In this document: one piece after another, positions 9,337-17,139 of the stretch
How positions within the stretch are numbered: position 1 is the first letter of the stretch
Layout: every line of letters starts with the position of its first letter
Origin: Lachnospiraceae bacterium
GTDB lineage: Bacteria; Bacillota; Clostridia; Lachnospirales; Lachnospiraceae
Direction of reading: 5' to 3'
Assembly (NCBI GenBank): GCA_017482205.1
Contig: JAFUNK010000021.1
Location: forward strand, 1 to 64,000
Length of the DNA: 64,000 nt
The notes under the pieces: model-generated
Databases searched by the model: none
What the model was told of the DNA's origin: nothing
Seen by the model: only the letters and a program-made list of their open reading frames with translations
Program-made: the position numbers and the translations under genes

Positions 9337-9819
9337 CTAATATAATTCTCTCATTAATTCACGCTGAAGTTCATCCATAAATGCATTGGTAGTCTGCTGT
9401 GCCCAAAGTCCGATTACCCAGCTTACACCACCAAATACCAGTGAGAGCACAGATAAAACAATACCTGCAACGGCAATACCGTTCTTGCTCTTCTTATTAC
9501 CCATAACAGAAAGTATTAAACCTACAACACCACAAATAACACCTACAAGTCCCCAACAGCATCCTAATACAATACCTACAATACCCAATACCATGCCGGC
9601 AATTGACATACCATTAGATTTGGAAGTCTGCTGAACCGGTACAGGGTTTCCATACATGGGCTGACCATACATAGGCTGCTGGTACTGATTTTGATATACA
9701 GGCTGCTGATACTGGTTCTGGTATACAGGCTGCTGATACTGGTTCTGATATACAGACTGTTCCTGAGTCTGCTGACCGGGCTGCTGTTCATATCCGTTAT
9801 TAAAGTTCTGACCGTCCAT
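9337..9819 (-). CDS. DUF4190 membrane protein with Gln/Tyr repeat N-terminus
   Basis: 160 residues from the ATG at 9819 (GGAGG nine bases upstream; a more upstream start at 9840 lacks a site). The first 60 residues are Gln/Tyr/Asn-rich with three copies of a nine-residue unit (YQNQYQQPV) encoded by a 27-bp DNA repeat, then MYGQPMYG. The C-terminal half is a DUF4190 domain with two transmembrane segments (SNGMSIAGMVLGIVGIVLG and NGIAVAGIVLSVLSLVFGG). The low-complexity part is probably cytosolic or surface exposed and disordered. Function unknown. Confidence 0.85.
   Translation of the reverse strand: MDGQNFNNGYEQQPGQQTQEQSVYQNQYQQPVYQNQYQQPVYQNQYQQPMYGQPMYGNPVPVQQTSKSNGMSIAGMVLGIVGIVLGCCWGLVGVICGVVGLILSVMGNKKSKNGIAVAGIVLSVLSLVFGGVSWVIGLWAQQTTNAFMDELQRELMRELY
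9676..9756. repeat. 27-bp tandem repeat, three copies
   Basis: Three consecutive 27-bp units (starts 9676, 9703, 9730) with a few substitutions, inside the DUF4190 gene. They encode the nine-residue unit YQNQYQQPV and keep frame. Confidence 0.85.
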
Positions 9820-9901
9820 AAATAAAATCCTCCACCTCAAAAATTATATATAATCCTATCAACATGCTCCTGATTTTAAACACGCGACAGTCATTATAAT
9901 C

Positions 9902-10549
9902 TTATATATCTAAATAAGCCATAATAGTAAATAAAACAAATAATACAATTCCTACCATACTGCAAACCGCTCCGGCAATAGCCATGCCTTTTCCTTTAGA
10001 ATTTCTGACTAATGCGGCAATACTTAAAATCAAACCCACAATAGCAATGATTAGTGCAAATATCCATGTGCAACAAAATACATCCGATACAATACCACAG
10101 ACCATACCGGCAATGGCAAGTCCCATACCGTCTGAAGGTACAGGTACCGGTGTCGCACCGGGTGCCGGTACATAATATCCTGTACTATTGTTATTCATCC
10201 AACCGGAAGTATATGTATACGGATTGGTTACCGGCGGTTGATTATTGTTTGTATATGGGTTATTTGCCGCATAGGGGTTATTACCTGTATATTGATTGTT
10301 CTCTGCGTACGGATTGTTACCTGTATATTGGTTGTTCTCTGCGTACGGGTTGTTACCTGTATATTGGTTGTTCTCTGCGTACGGGTTGTTACCTGTATAT
10401 TGGTTGTTCTCTGCGTACGGGTTGTTTACTGATACTTCCTGCATCTGTGCATAGGGATTCTGCGAAAGTGATTCCTGATGCACCTCATATGGATTGCCAG
10501 GCTGCGTATATGAACTTGTTTCCGAACCATTGAACTGATTGCTATCCAT
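9902..10549 (-). CDS. DUF4190 membrane protein with NNPYAENNQYTG repeats
   Basis: 215 residues from the ATG at 10549, which follows AAAAGGAATAAG; the in-frame start at 10582 has no site. The N-terminal 130 residues are Asn/Tyr/Pro-rich and contain four 12-residue repeats (NNPYAENNQYTG) and degenerate extra copies, then a Pro/Val linker. The C-terminus is a DUF4190 domain with two transmembrane helices (GMGLAIAGMVCGIVSDVFCC and KGMAIAGAVCSMVGIVLFVL). It is the first gene of the three-paralogue cluster. The repeat DNA is nearly identical between copies, so length variation among strains is likely (inference). Confidence 0.85.
   Translation of the reverse strand: MDSNQFNGSETSSYTQPGNPYEVHQESLSQNPYAQMQEVSVNNPYAENNQYTGNNPYAENNQYTGNNPYAENNQYTGNNPYAENNQYTGNNPYAANNPYTNNNQPPVTNPYTYTSGWMNNNSTGYYVPAPGATPVPVPSDGMGLAIAGMVCGIVSDVFCCTWIFALIIAIVGLILSIAALVRNSKGKGMAIAGAVCSMVGIVLFVLFTIMAYLDI
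10277..10420. repeat. 36-bp tandem repeat, four copies
   Basis: Units start at 10277, 10313, 10349 and 10385. Copies 3 and 4 are identical; copies 1 and 2 differ by one to three bases. Each unit encodes 12 residues of the DUF4190 protein. Confidence 0.92.
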
Positions 10550-10773
10550 CTTATTCCTTTTCAAAAATACTTTTGATATCAAACTAATTAAGCAATCTTA
10601 ATTATGCATTATATAGCGTCTTTTGTCAACATTTGTTGAGTATCTTGTTTATTCTTTTTTTATATTTTTTTAATAATTTCACGAAAAAGATTTTTTCCTT
10701 TTTTGATTGCCATTCCTTATGTTCCCCCACATCGGTTCCTTGCCCTTAATCATATAGCTATGGTTAAATTACA

Positions 10774-11006
10774 AAATCTATCCACTAAAATTTTACTCAA
10801 AACAGTATTGATATAGGATAGATTTTAAAATATGTGTCTTTCTATCCTATAAAAATCCCGCATTACCAAGAAAAATCCCTTAAAAACGCTATTTTATTCA
10901 CTAATTTTGTGTATATATTTAGCTAAAAAGAGAAATCTATCCATTGTAATGCATTTTTATCCCTCAAAATTGTTATATAGATGTCTTAGAAACAGGAAAT
11001 CTATCC
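10774..11006. repeat. five dispersed AAATCTATCC motifs
   Basis: AAATCTATCC occurs at 10774-10783, 10933-10942 and 10997-11006. Its complement GGATAGATTT is at 10816-10825, and a shorter TCTATCC at 10841-10847. Two copies continue with TATA. Such density in 230 bases exceeds what base composition suggests. Confidence 0.6.
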
Positions 11007-11017
11007 TATATTTTAAA

Positions 11018-11038
11018 GGTACATTATACTAATGTACC
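11018..11038. repeat. perfect 21-bp dyad
   Basis: GGTACATTA and TAATGTACC flank a three-base centre. It lies 12 bases after the last AAATCTATCC motif and could be an operator or a small hairpin. Confidence 0.5.
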
Positions 11039-11176
11039 AATTCTGTAAAACATGCCGCCAATAAATGACTTTCTCTTTTGGTGACTTTCTCTTATCTTTG
11101 CCATATCCTCTATATTTATCATTCCTATGACTTTCAATTGTAAGAAGCAGCAACTTTCTATTAAGCGAATTCACAT

Positions 11177-11263
11177 AAAAAAAGCACCCATTTACTTTTA
11201 AGTAATGAACCACCTCAAGAAATTAGACTTTTGGGGGATTACGTTATAAGTGGATGCTTTTTT
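11177..11263. terminator. long hairpin with T-runs on both strands
   Basis: AAAAAAAGCACCCATTTACTT at the left pairs with AAGTGGATGCTTTTTT at the right with small bulges, across a loop of about 50 bases. Both strands end in a T-run, so it can stop transcription from either side, including leftward transcription from the AraC gene. Confidence 0.5.
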
Positions 11264-11313
11264 AATTTAAATTAAATGACCTTGTTTGAAACGTGTTGCC
11301 TTTTCATTAAGCT

Positions 11314-12108
11314 TTACTTGCTTTTATCTATTGCCGTATGTAGTTTTTCAAATAAATCGCGGTATTTCAGTGTACCCTCACCAAACTTAACCACTGTTGC
11401 ATACATAGTCATGGGAATCTGTCTGTCCTCATACGCAAAGGACTGTCCGTTGTAGCTTTTAATCCGCTCACAGATTCCCTCTGCATAGGATATATCCTCG
11501 CTATCGGTCAAAATCACGAACTCATCCCCACCGATTCTGAATACCACATCCTCATCTCCGGCTTCCCTCTCCATTCGGTTCATTGCCTCCAGGATAGCCA
11601 AATCTCCTGCCTTGCGGGATATTTCATTAATGGGAATCAGGCTCTTAATATCTCCACATACAAAATAACAATTCTTTCTGTTTTTAAACAGCTCATACAA
11701 TTCACTGATATCTACATTCTTTTTCATCCAAGCACCTCCGCTCTGCACAGGGGGATACTTTCGCGGATACAACTCCGTAAACCGGCTGTTGCTTCTGAAC
11801 TCGGACGGATTGCAGTTCCAAACACTTTTAAAAGCTCTGGAAAAAGATTCATTGGTACTGTATCCGAAATTCAATGCAATTTCCATAAGTCCGGTTTCCG
11901 GTTGGGAAATAATAGCCTTTGCCGCCAACATCATCCTACGTCTAATCAGATAATCCCTTACGGAAATATTGTTTACACAACGGAATATCTTTTCCAAGGT
12001 GGATTTTGAGCAATAACAATGCATCGCCACATCCTCAGTACGGATATCACTTCGCATATTTTCCTCAATATATGTAAGTGCATTTGCCAGTATTTCAATT
12101 TTATCCAC
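11314..12108 (-). CDS. AraC-type regulator fused to a GGDEF domain
   Basis: 264 residues. Residues 1-110 form an AraC/XylS DNA-binding domain with two helix-turn-helix units (TEDVAMHCYCSKSTLEKIF; FGYSTNESFSRAFKSVWNCNPSEF). A linker leads to a compact GGDEF domain (about 135-264) with an intact active-site RIGGDEFV and a metal-site Asp in CGDIKS. The usual AraC ligand-binding half is missing. It could be a regulator sensing or making c-di-GMP, or a regulator whose nucleotidyl cyclase domain is only a ligand sensor; the sequence does not decide. It stands alone between the gene-free stretch and the GGGtGRT operon. Confidence 0.85.
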   Translation of the reverse strand: MDKIEILANALTYIEENMRSDIRTEDVAMHCYCSKSTLEKIFRCVNNISVRDYLIRRRMMLAAKAIISQPETGLMEIALNFGYSTNESFSRAFKSVWNCNPSEFRSNSRFTELYPRKYPPVQSGGAWMKKNVDISELYELFKNRKNCYFVCGDIKSLIPINEISRKAGDLAILEAMNRMEREAGDEDVVFRIGGDEFVILTDSEDISYAEGICERIKSYNGQSFAYEDRQIPMTMYATVVKFGEGTLKYRDLFEKLHTAIDKSK

Positions 12109-12261
12109 TGTCCGCTCCCCTTTGTTTTCAGGTTTCTTTGCCTCGCTATATATTCCTTATACCGAAAGCTAAAACGATGTCTGTGCACCGACATCTCAGA
12201 AGTACTTCCTGTTATATATACTATATCAGAACTTTTAATAACCCGCTTGACTTTTTGAGTA

Positions 12262-12305
12262 AAAATAAAGGACAAACCACACCTTACTTTTGTATGGTTT
12301 GTCCT
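12262..12305 (-). terminator. terminator of the GGGtGRT operon
   Basis: AGGACAAACCA (12269-12279) pairs with TGGTTTGTCCT (12295-12305) in a perfect 11-bp stem, followed on the minus strand by TTTATTTTTA. Confidence 0.8.
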
Positions 12306-12371
12306 CAAAACTCAAGGTTTTTACTTTTTTGAATTTACCGGAGTAAATTATTGGAACTTACCGGTTAATTC

Positions 12372-13382
12372 TTAGAACTTACCCTGTTCAGCAGCTTCCT
12401 GGATAGAAACTGCAACTGCAACAGTCATACCAACCATAGGGTTGTTACCTGCACCGATAAGACCCATCATCTCTACGTGAGCGGGTACGGAAGAAGAACC
12501 TGCGAACTGTGCATCGGAGTGCATACGTCCCATGGTATCGGTCATACCGTAGGAAGCAGGACCTGCAGCCATGTTGTCGGGATGTAAGGTACGTCCTGTA
12601 CCACCACCGGAAGCTACGGAGAAGTATTTCTTGCCCTGTTCTAAGCATTCTTTCTTGTAAGTACCTGCAACAGGATGCTGGAATCTGGTAGGGTTGGTAG
12701 AGTTACCGGTAATGGAAACGTCTACTTTTTCCTTGTGCATGATTGCAACACCTTCGCAAACATCGTTAGAACCGTAGCAGTTAACCTTTGCACGAAGTCC
12801 TTCGGAATAGGACTTACGATATACTTCCTTAACAGTATTGGTGTAAGGATCGTATTCGGTTTCTACGAAAGTAAAGCCGTTGATACGAGCGATAATCTGT
12901 GCTGCGTCTTTTCCAAGACCGTTTAAGATAACTCTTAAGGGTTTCTGACGAACCTTGTTAGCCTTTTCTGCGATACCGATAGCACCTTCAGCAGCTGCGA
13001 AGGATTCATGACCTGCTAAGAAGCAGAAACATTCGGTTTCTTCTTCCAGAAGCATCTTACCTAAGTTACCGTGACCTAAACCTACCTTACGGGTATCTGC
13101 AACGGAACCGGGAATACAGAATGCCTGAAGACCTTCACCGATTGCTGCAGCAGCATCTGCTGCTCTCTTACAGCCTTTCTTAATTGCGATTGCTGCACCT
13201 ACGATGTATGCCCAGCAAGCATTTTCAAAACAGATAGGCTGGATGCCTTTAATCTGATTATAAACATCAAGACCAGCGTCTTTGGTAATCTTTTCTGCTT
13301 CTTCTAAGGAAGCGATACCATAGCTGTTTAATACGGAATTGATTTTGTCAATTCGTCTTTCATATGATTCAAATAATGCCAT
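12372..13382 (-). CDS. GGGtGRT protein
   Basis: A 336-residue soluble protein of the GGGtGRT family, named after the motif seen here as SGGGTGRTLHPDNMAAG near residue 265. The family is restricted mainly to anaerobes and typically neighbours an Fe-S scaffold homologue, as here; its biochemical role is not established. It has several conserved Cys and Gly-rich segments (CFCFLAGHESF, NCYGSNDVCEGVAIMH) and no signal peptide or membrane segment. It follows the scaffold gene by 34 bases in one operon, with AGGAGG before the ATG and a terminator afterwards. A role in metal-cluster or cofactor handling is an inference from context. Confidence 0.88.
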   Translation of the reverse strand: MALFESYERRIDKINSVLNSYGIASLEEAEKITKDAGLDVYNQIKGIQPICFENACWAYIVGAAIAIKKGCKRAADAAAAIGEGLQAFCIPGSVADTRKVGLGHGNLGKMLLEEETECFCFLAGHESFAAAEGAIGIAEKANKVRQKPLRVILNGLGKDAAQIIARINGFTFVETEYDPYTNTVKEVYRKSYSEGLRAKVNCYGSNDVCEGVAIMHKEKVDVSITGNSTNPTRFQHPVAGTYKKECLEQGKKYFSVASGGGTGRTLHPDNMAAGPASYGMTDTMGRMHSDAQFAGSSSVPAHVEMMGLIGAGNNPMVGMTVAVAVSIQEAAEQGKF

Positions 13383-13416
13383 CTTTATGTCCTCCTAATG
13401 AATTTTAAATTCTATA

Positions 13417-14109
13417 TTATTCATGTCTGGGGTCGATAATCTTCACTGCATCAGCAACACGACCATACTGGCCTTTTGCCTTTTCCCATGCGGTGTTAGG
13501 ATCATCACCCTTCTTGATGAAATCAGTCATCTTGCCAAGGCTTACGAACTGGTAACCGATAATCTGGTCTTCTGCATCCAGTGCAATACCGGTTACATAA
13601 CCTTCAGCCATTTCAAGGTAACGAGGACCTTTTGCCAAAGTACCGTACATAGTACCAACCTGGCTTCTTAAACCTTTACCAAGGTCTTCCAGACCTGCAC
13701 CTACGGGCAGACCATCTTCAGAGAATGCACTCTGGGTACGACCGTAAACGATCTGTAAGAACAGTTCTCTCATTGCAGTATTGATAGCATCACAAACAAG
13801 GTCTGTATTTAATGCTTCCATAACGGTTCTGCCGGGTAAAATTTCGGAAGCCATTGCTGCGGAGTGAGTCATACCGGAACATCCGATAGTCTCAACCAGT
13901 GCTTCCTGAATGATACCTTCTTTTACATTCAGAGTCAGCTTACATGCACCCTGCTGAGGAGCACACCAGCCCACACCATGTGTTAAACCGGAAATATCTT
14001 TTACATCTTTTGCTTTTACCCATTTTGCTTCTTCTGGGATAGGCGCACAGCCGTGATTCACGCCCTGCGCTACGGGACACATTTCTTCAACTTCTTTTGA
14101 ATAGATCAT
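13417..14109 (-). CDS. iron-sulfur cluster assembly scaffold (NifU/SufU-like) protein
   Basis: 230 residues related to the U-type scaffold of Fe-S cluster assembly. Cys-containing loops are visible: GWCAPQQGACKL near residue 47, ETIGCSGMTHSAAMASEILPG near 73-93, and DLVCDAINTAMREL. U-type scaffolds are usually 120-150 residues, so this is an extended version with an added C-terminal region. It is the first gene of a pair with GGGtGRT, with AAAGGAG seven bases before the ATG. Fe-S binding in a dedicated anaerobic pathway is likely from family and partner, but the target protein is unknown. Confidence 0.82.
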   Translation of the reverse strand: MIYSKEVEEMCPVAQGVNHGCAPIPEEAKWVKAKDVKDISGLTHGVGWCAPQQGACKLTLNVKEGIIQEALVETIGCSGMTHSAAMASEILPGRTVMEALNTDLVCDAINTAMRELFLQIVYGRTQSAFSEDGLPVGAGLEDLGKGLRSQVGTMYGTLAKGPRYLEMAEGYVTGIALDAEDQIIGYQFVSLGKMTDFIKKGDDPNTAWEKAKGQYGRVADAVKIIDPRHE

Positions 14110-14262
14110 GTGAAATCTCCTTTCAACTCTTTAATATCTAAAATGACAAAACAATTTGATATTATTTTATCATTTATCATCTTGTACATTCTCTCACATT
14201 TAGGCTGAAAAATCCAGTCCTTTTTCCAAAAAACGACGGCTAAGTTTTCCAAAATACAACAC

Positions 14263-15057
14263 TTAGGTCAAAATTGCCCTGTCATTTGCAAATTCACTGC
14301 CGCTTACTTCCTCAAATTTCTTCAATAAATCCGCTACGGTCAGCTTCTGCTTTTCTTCTCCGGCCACATCATAAATTACATTACCTTCATACATCATAAT
14401 CAGTCTGTTACCGTGGGCAATGGCATCCTTCATATTGTGGGTAATCATAATTGTAGTCAGGTTATCCTTTGCCACAATCTTGTCCGTAGCTTCCAAAACC
14501 TTCGCTGCTGTTTTCGGGTCTAAGGCTGCGGTATGCTCGTCTAAAAGCAATAACTTCGGTTTCTGCAGGGTAGCCATCAGAAGCGTCAATGCCTGTCTCT
14601 GTCCGCCGGAAAGAAGACCAACCTTTGCGGTCATACGGTTTTCCAAGCCTAAATCCAGAATCTTTAACTGCTCTTTATAATATTCTCTCTCTTTTGCAGT
14701 AATGCCGCTTTTTAAGGTTCTCTTTTTTCCTCTGCGGTCTGCAAGTGCCAGATTTTCCTCTATCTGCATACTTGCCGCAGTGCCGGTCATAGGGTCCTGA
14801 AATACACGGCCGAGATATTTAGCTCTTTTATGCTCGGAAAGCTTTGTTACATCTACACCATCAATCAAAATACTGCCTTCATCCACAAGCCATGTTCCTG
14901 CAATCGCATTTAACATGGTTGATTTACCGGCACCGTTACCACCGATAACGGTAACAAAGTCACCTTCCTTTAAATGTAAGTTTAATCCGTTTAACGCTGT
15001 CTTTTCATTTACCGTACCTGCATTAAAAGTCTTTTTTATTCCCTTGATACTAAGCAT
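14263..15057 (-). CDS. ABC transporter ATP-binding protein (TrpXYZ-type importer)
   Basis: 264 residues from the ATG at 15057, which overlaps the permease stop by eight bases; an in-frame ATG at 15090 is deeper in the permease gene. Walker A GGNGAGKSTM, signature LLSGGQRQAL, Walker B LLLLDEHTAALD and switch His ITHNM are all present. It energises import by the permease at 15050-15979 with the binding protein at 16098-17051. Walker B has DEH rather than DEP, as in relatives of this class. The substrate is not determinable: the class includes tryptophan transporters of streptococci. Confidence 0.9.
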   Translation of the reverse strand: MLSIKGIKKTFNAGTVNEKTALNGLNLHLKEGDFVTVIGGNGAGKSTMLNAIAGTWLVDEGSILIDGVDVTKLSEHKRAKYLGRVFQDPMTGTAASMQIEENLALADRRGKKRTLKSGITAKEREYYKEQLKILDLGLENRMTAKVGLLSGGQRQALTLLMATLQKPKLLLLDEHTAALDPKTAAKVLEATDKIVAKDNLTTIMITHNMKDAIAHGNRLIMMYEGNVIYDVAGEEKQKLTVADLLKKFEEVSGSEFANDRAILT

Positions 15058-15979
15058 GCTTTGCACCGCCTTTCTTTGTAGATGTTGCAAAATACTTCTG
15101 CTTCATATAAGGCACTGCCAAAAAGATTGCTACTACCACTGCGGAAAGCAGCTTTAAGTCATTGGAATTTAAGCCTAACCACATAACAATCTGTAATACC
15201 AGATAATAGATGATGGCACCCAATGCAACGGAAATCAGCTTAAATGCAAAATTGAGGCTGATCTTTCCGAAAATAACTTCACCGATAATAACTGCCGCCA
15301 GACCGATGACAATGGCACCACGGCCTGCATTGATATCCGCAAAGCCCTGATACTGTGCGTACAAACCACTTGCCAGTGCCACGATACCGTTGGAAATCAT
15401 AAGTCCCAAAATCTTGGTAAAGTCCGTATTGATACCCTGTGCCCTGGACATATTGGGGTTGGCACCGGTAGAGCGGATGGACGCGCCTAATTCCGTACCG
15501 AAAAACCAGTATAAAACCGCAACCAATACCACAATGATAATTGCTACAATCAGAATGGTATTTTTGTAAATGGGTACATTCTTTATGTAACGTAAAGAAA
15601 CCAATAAGTCATACTTGTCCACATTGATTGCCTGATTTGCTTTACTGTCCATTATACGCAGGTTGATGGAATACAGACCTAACTGGGTCAGAATACCTGC
15701 CAAAATCGCGGGAATTCCCAGCTTAGTATGCAAAATACCCGTTACAAAGCCTGCCAGCATACCTACCAGAAAAGCAATGATTAATGCTGCCCATACAGGC
15801 CATCCCTTTAACATTAACATAATGCAGACCGCACCACCGGTACACATAGTACCGTCCACGGTTAAATCTGCCAAATCCAGAATCTTATATGTAATATAGA
15901 CTCCGATTGCCATGATGCCCCAGATAAGACCCTGTGCACAGGCTCCGGGCATGGCATTAAAAAGTGATACAATATTCAC
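15050..15979 (-). CDS. ABC transporter permease
   Basis: 309 residues, almost wholly hydrophobic with about eight membrane segments, of the branched-chain-type permease family (BPD_transp_2), with the cytoplasmic ATPase-contact segment around GASIRSTGANPNMSRAQGI (near 170). A single permease subunit implies a homodimer. It lies between the binding protein and ATPase genes, with a hairpin at 16023-16054 separating it from the former. The CCTCC complement (AGGAGG) precedes the ATG. Confidence 0.9.
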   Translation of the reverse strand: MNIVSLFNAMPGACAQGLIWGIMAIGVYITYKILDLADLTVDGTMCTGGAVCIMLMLKGWPVWAALIIAFLVGMLAGFVTGILHTKLGIPAILAGILTQLGLYSINLRIMDSKANQAINVDKYDLLVSLRYIKNVPIYKNTILIVAIIIVVLVAVLYWFFGTELGASIRSTGANPNMSRAQGINTDFTKILGLMISNGIVALASGLYAQYQGFADINAGRGAIVIGLAAVIIGEVIFGKISLNFAFKLISVALGAIIYYLVLQIVMWLGLNSNDLKLLSAVVVAIFLAVPYMKQKYFATSTKKGGAKHA

Positions 15980-16022
15980 GTTTCAATCCTCCTAGATAAA
16001 TGTAATCTATAATGCAACAAAC

Positions 16023-16054
16023 AGCGGCAAAAAAGAAAGCTCTCTTTTGCCGCT
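16023..16054 (-). terminator. intra-operon hairpin after the binding-protein gene
   Basis: AGCGGCAAAA and TTTTGCCGCT form a 10-bp stem followed on the minus strand by GTTTGTT. Placed between binding protein and permease, it probably lowers permease expression relative to the binding protein or protects the upstream mRNA. Confidence 0.65.
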
Positions 16055-16097
16055 ACTTTATTTATTTTTGTTACAGTAAACGAAAACCGTAAGATAA

Positions 16098-17051
16098 TTA
16101 TTCAATCACTACATAATTATCAGGTACTGTAATACCCAGTGTATCGCAGTTGGTTGCATTGTATTTTTTTGTGGTAGTTTCAGCAAATTCAACCGGCATG
16201 GTAGTGATATCAGCACCGTTTACTAAAATTTCATATGCCATTTCACCAGCCTTGTAACCGATGTCATAGTAATCAATAGATAAGGTTGCAACACCGCATC
16301 CGGAACAAATACCTTCTTCACCTGCAATAACAGGTACTCCTGCGGGAAGGCATACATTGTTGATAACTTCGGTTGCACTCGCTGCAGTATTGTCGGTAGG
16401 AATGTAAATCACATCACTCTCTGCCGCTGCATTGGTTGCTACTGTTGCAATATCATTGGTATCTGCAAAGGTATAATCTGTGCAGGCATATCCTAAATTT
16501 GTCAGTTCTGTTCTTACCACTTCTGCCTGATATGCGGAATTAGGTTCAGCAGAACAATATAATATGCCAACATTGGTTGCATCCGGGAACAGCTCATTTA
16601 ACATAGCTGCCTGCTCTGCCAAAGGTGCCAAATCAGAAGTACCGGAAATGTTAGTGCCGGTGGTTCCTGTCCAGTTGTCAATTTCCAGAGCAGTTGCATA
16701 GTCGGTAATGGATGTTCCTAAAATCGGAATGGTATCGGTTGCTGCTGCAGATGCCTGTAAAGATGCAGTTGCATTTGCTAAAATCAAATCCACATCATTG
16801 GATACAAACTGGTTTGCAATAGTCGCACAGGTTGCAGAATCACCGGAAGCATTCTGTACATCAAAGGTAACCTTATCTCCCAGCTTCTCGGTCAGAGCAT
16901 CCTGAAATCCCTGAGTTGCAGCATCCAGTGCAGGGTGCTGCACCAGCTGACAGATACCGATTTTGTATGTACCGTCCTCTTTACCGCCACATCCTGTGAG
17001 TAAGGTTGTCATCATAACGGTGGTTAAAATTAAAGCTAATAACTTTTTCAT
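16098..17051 (-). CDS. ABC transporter substrate-binding lipoprotein (COG2984-type)
   Basis: 317 residues. A lipoprotein signal ends LLTGC with Cys21; the mature part is the two-lobe periplasmic-binding fold of the ABC_sub_bind family (QLVQHPALDAATQGF, FVSNDVDLILANATASLQA, IYIPTDNTAASATEVI). The family binds small solutes, including tryptophan in one characterised branch. First gene of the three-gene importer, with AAGGAGG before the ATG. The 5' gap carries a tandem ACGCTTAA/ACGCTTTA that might be an operator. Substrate unknown. Confidence 0.9.
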   Translation of the reverse strand: MKKLLALILTTVMMTTLLTGCGGKEDGTYKIGICQLVQHPALDAATQGFQDALTEKLGDKVTFDVQNASGDSATCATIANQFVSNDVDLILANATASLQASAAATDTIPILGTSITDYATALEIDNWTGTTGTNISGTSDLAPLAEQAAMLNELFPDATNVGILYCSAEPNSAYQAEVVRTELTNLGYACTDYTFADTNDIATVATNAAAESDVIYIPTDNTAASATEVINNVCLPAGVPVIAGEEGICSGCGVATLSIDYYDIGYKAGEMAYEILVNGADITTMPVEFAETTTKKYNATNCDTLGITVPDNYVVIE

Positions 17052-17139
17052 ATATTCATCCTCCTTGTCCGTAGCACTTTGTCACTTTAAAGCGTTTAAG
17101 CGTTACTGTACAAAAATGAATATACACCTCTTATTCCGG

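Larger units (their letters stand above)
10583..11313. other. gene-free, AT-rich, repeat-bearing stretch
   Basis: No convincing coding region exists here; a 66-codon minus frame at 11013-11213 has no ribosome site or recognisable protein. The stretch holds five AAATCTATCC-type motifs (10774-11006), a perfect 9-bp dyad (11018-11038), a 12-bp direct repeat TGACTTTCTCTT (11066-11077 and 11082-11093), and a long hairpin (11177-11263). It may encode a structured RNA or be a decayed element. Confidence 0.6.

Noticed and set aside
10277..10420. Possible CRISPR array
   Set aside because: The 36-bp units are contiguous with no spacers and encode protein in frame; no cas gene is in the window. The same holds for the 48-bp repeats at 29515-29706.
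10054..10533. Long plus-strand frame opposite the DUF4190 repeat gene
   Set aside because: It is the antisense reading of the 36-bp repeats; the minus frame has a ribosome site, membrane domain and paralogues.
11013..11213. 66-codon minus-strand frame in the gene-free region
   Set aside because: Lys/Arg/Tyr-rich chance frame without ribosome site, overlapping the dyad and the long hairpin.
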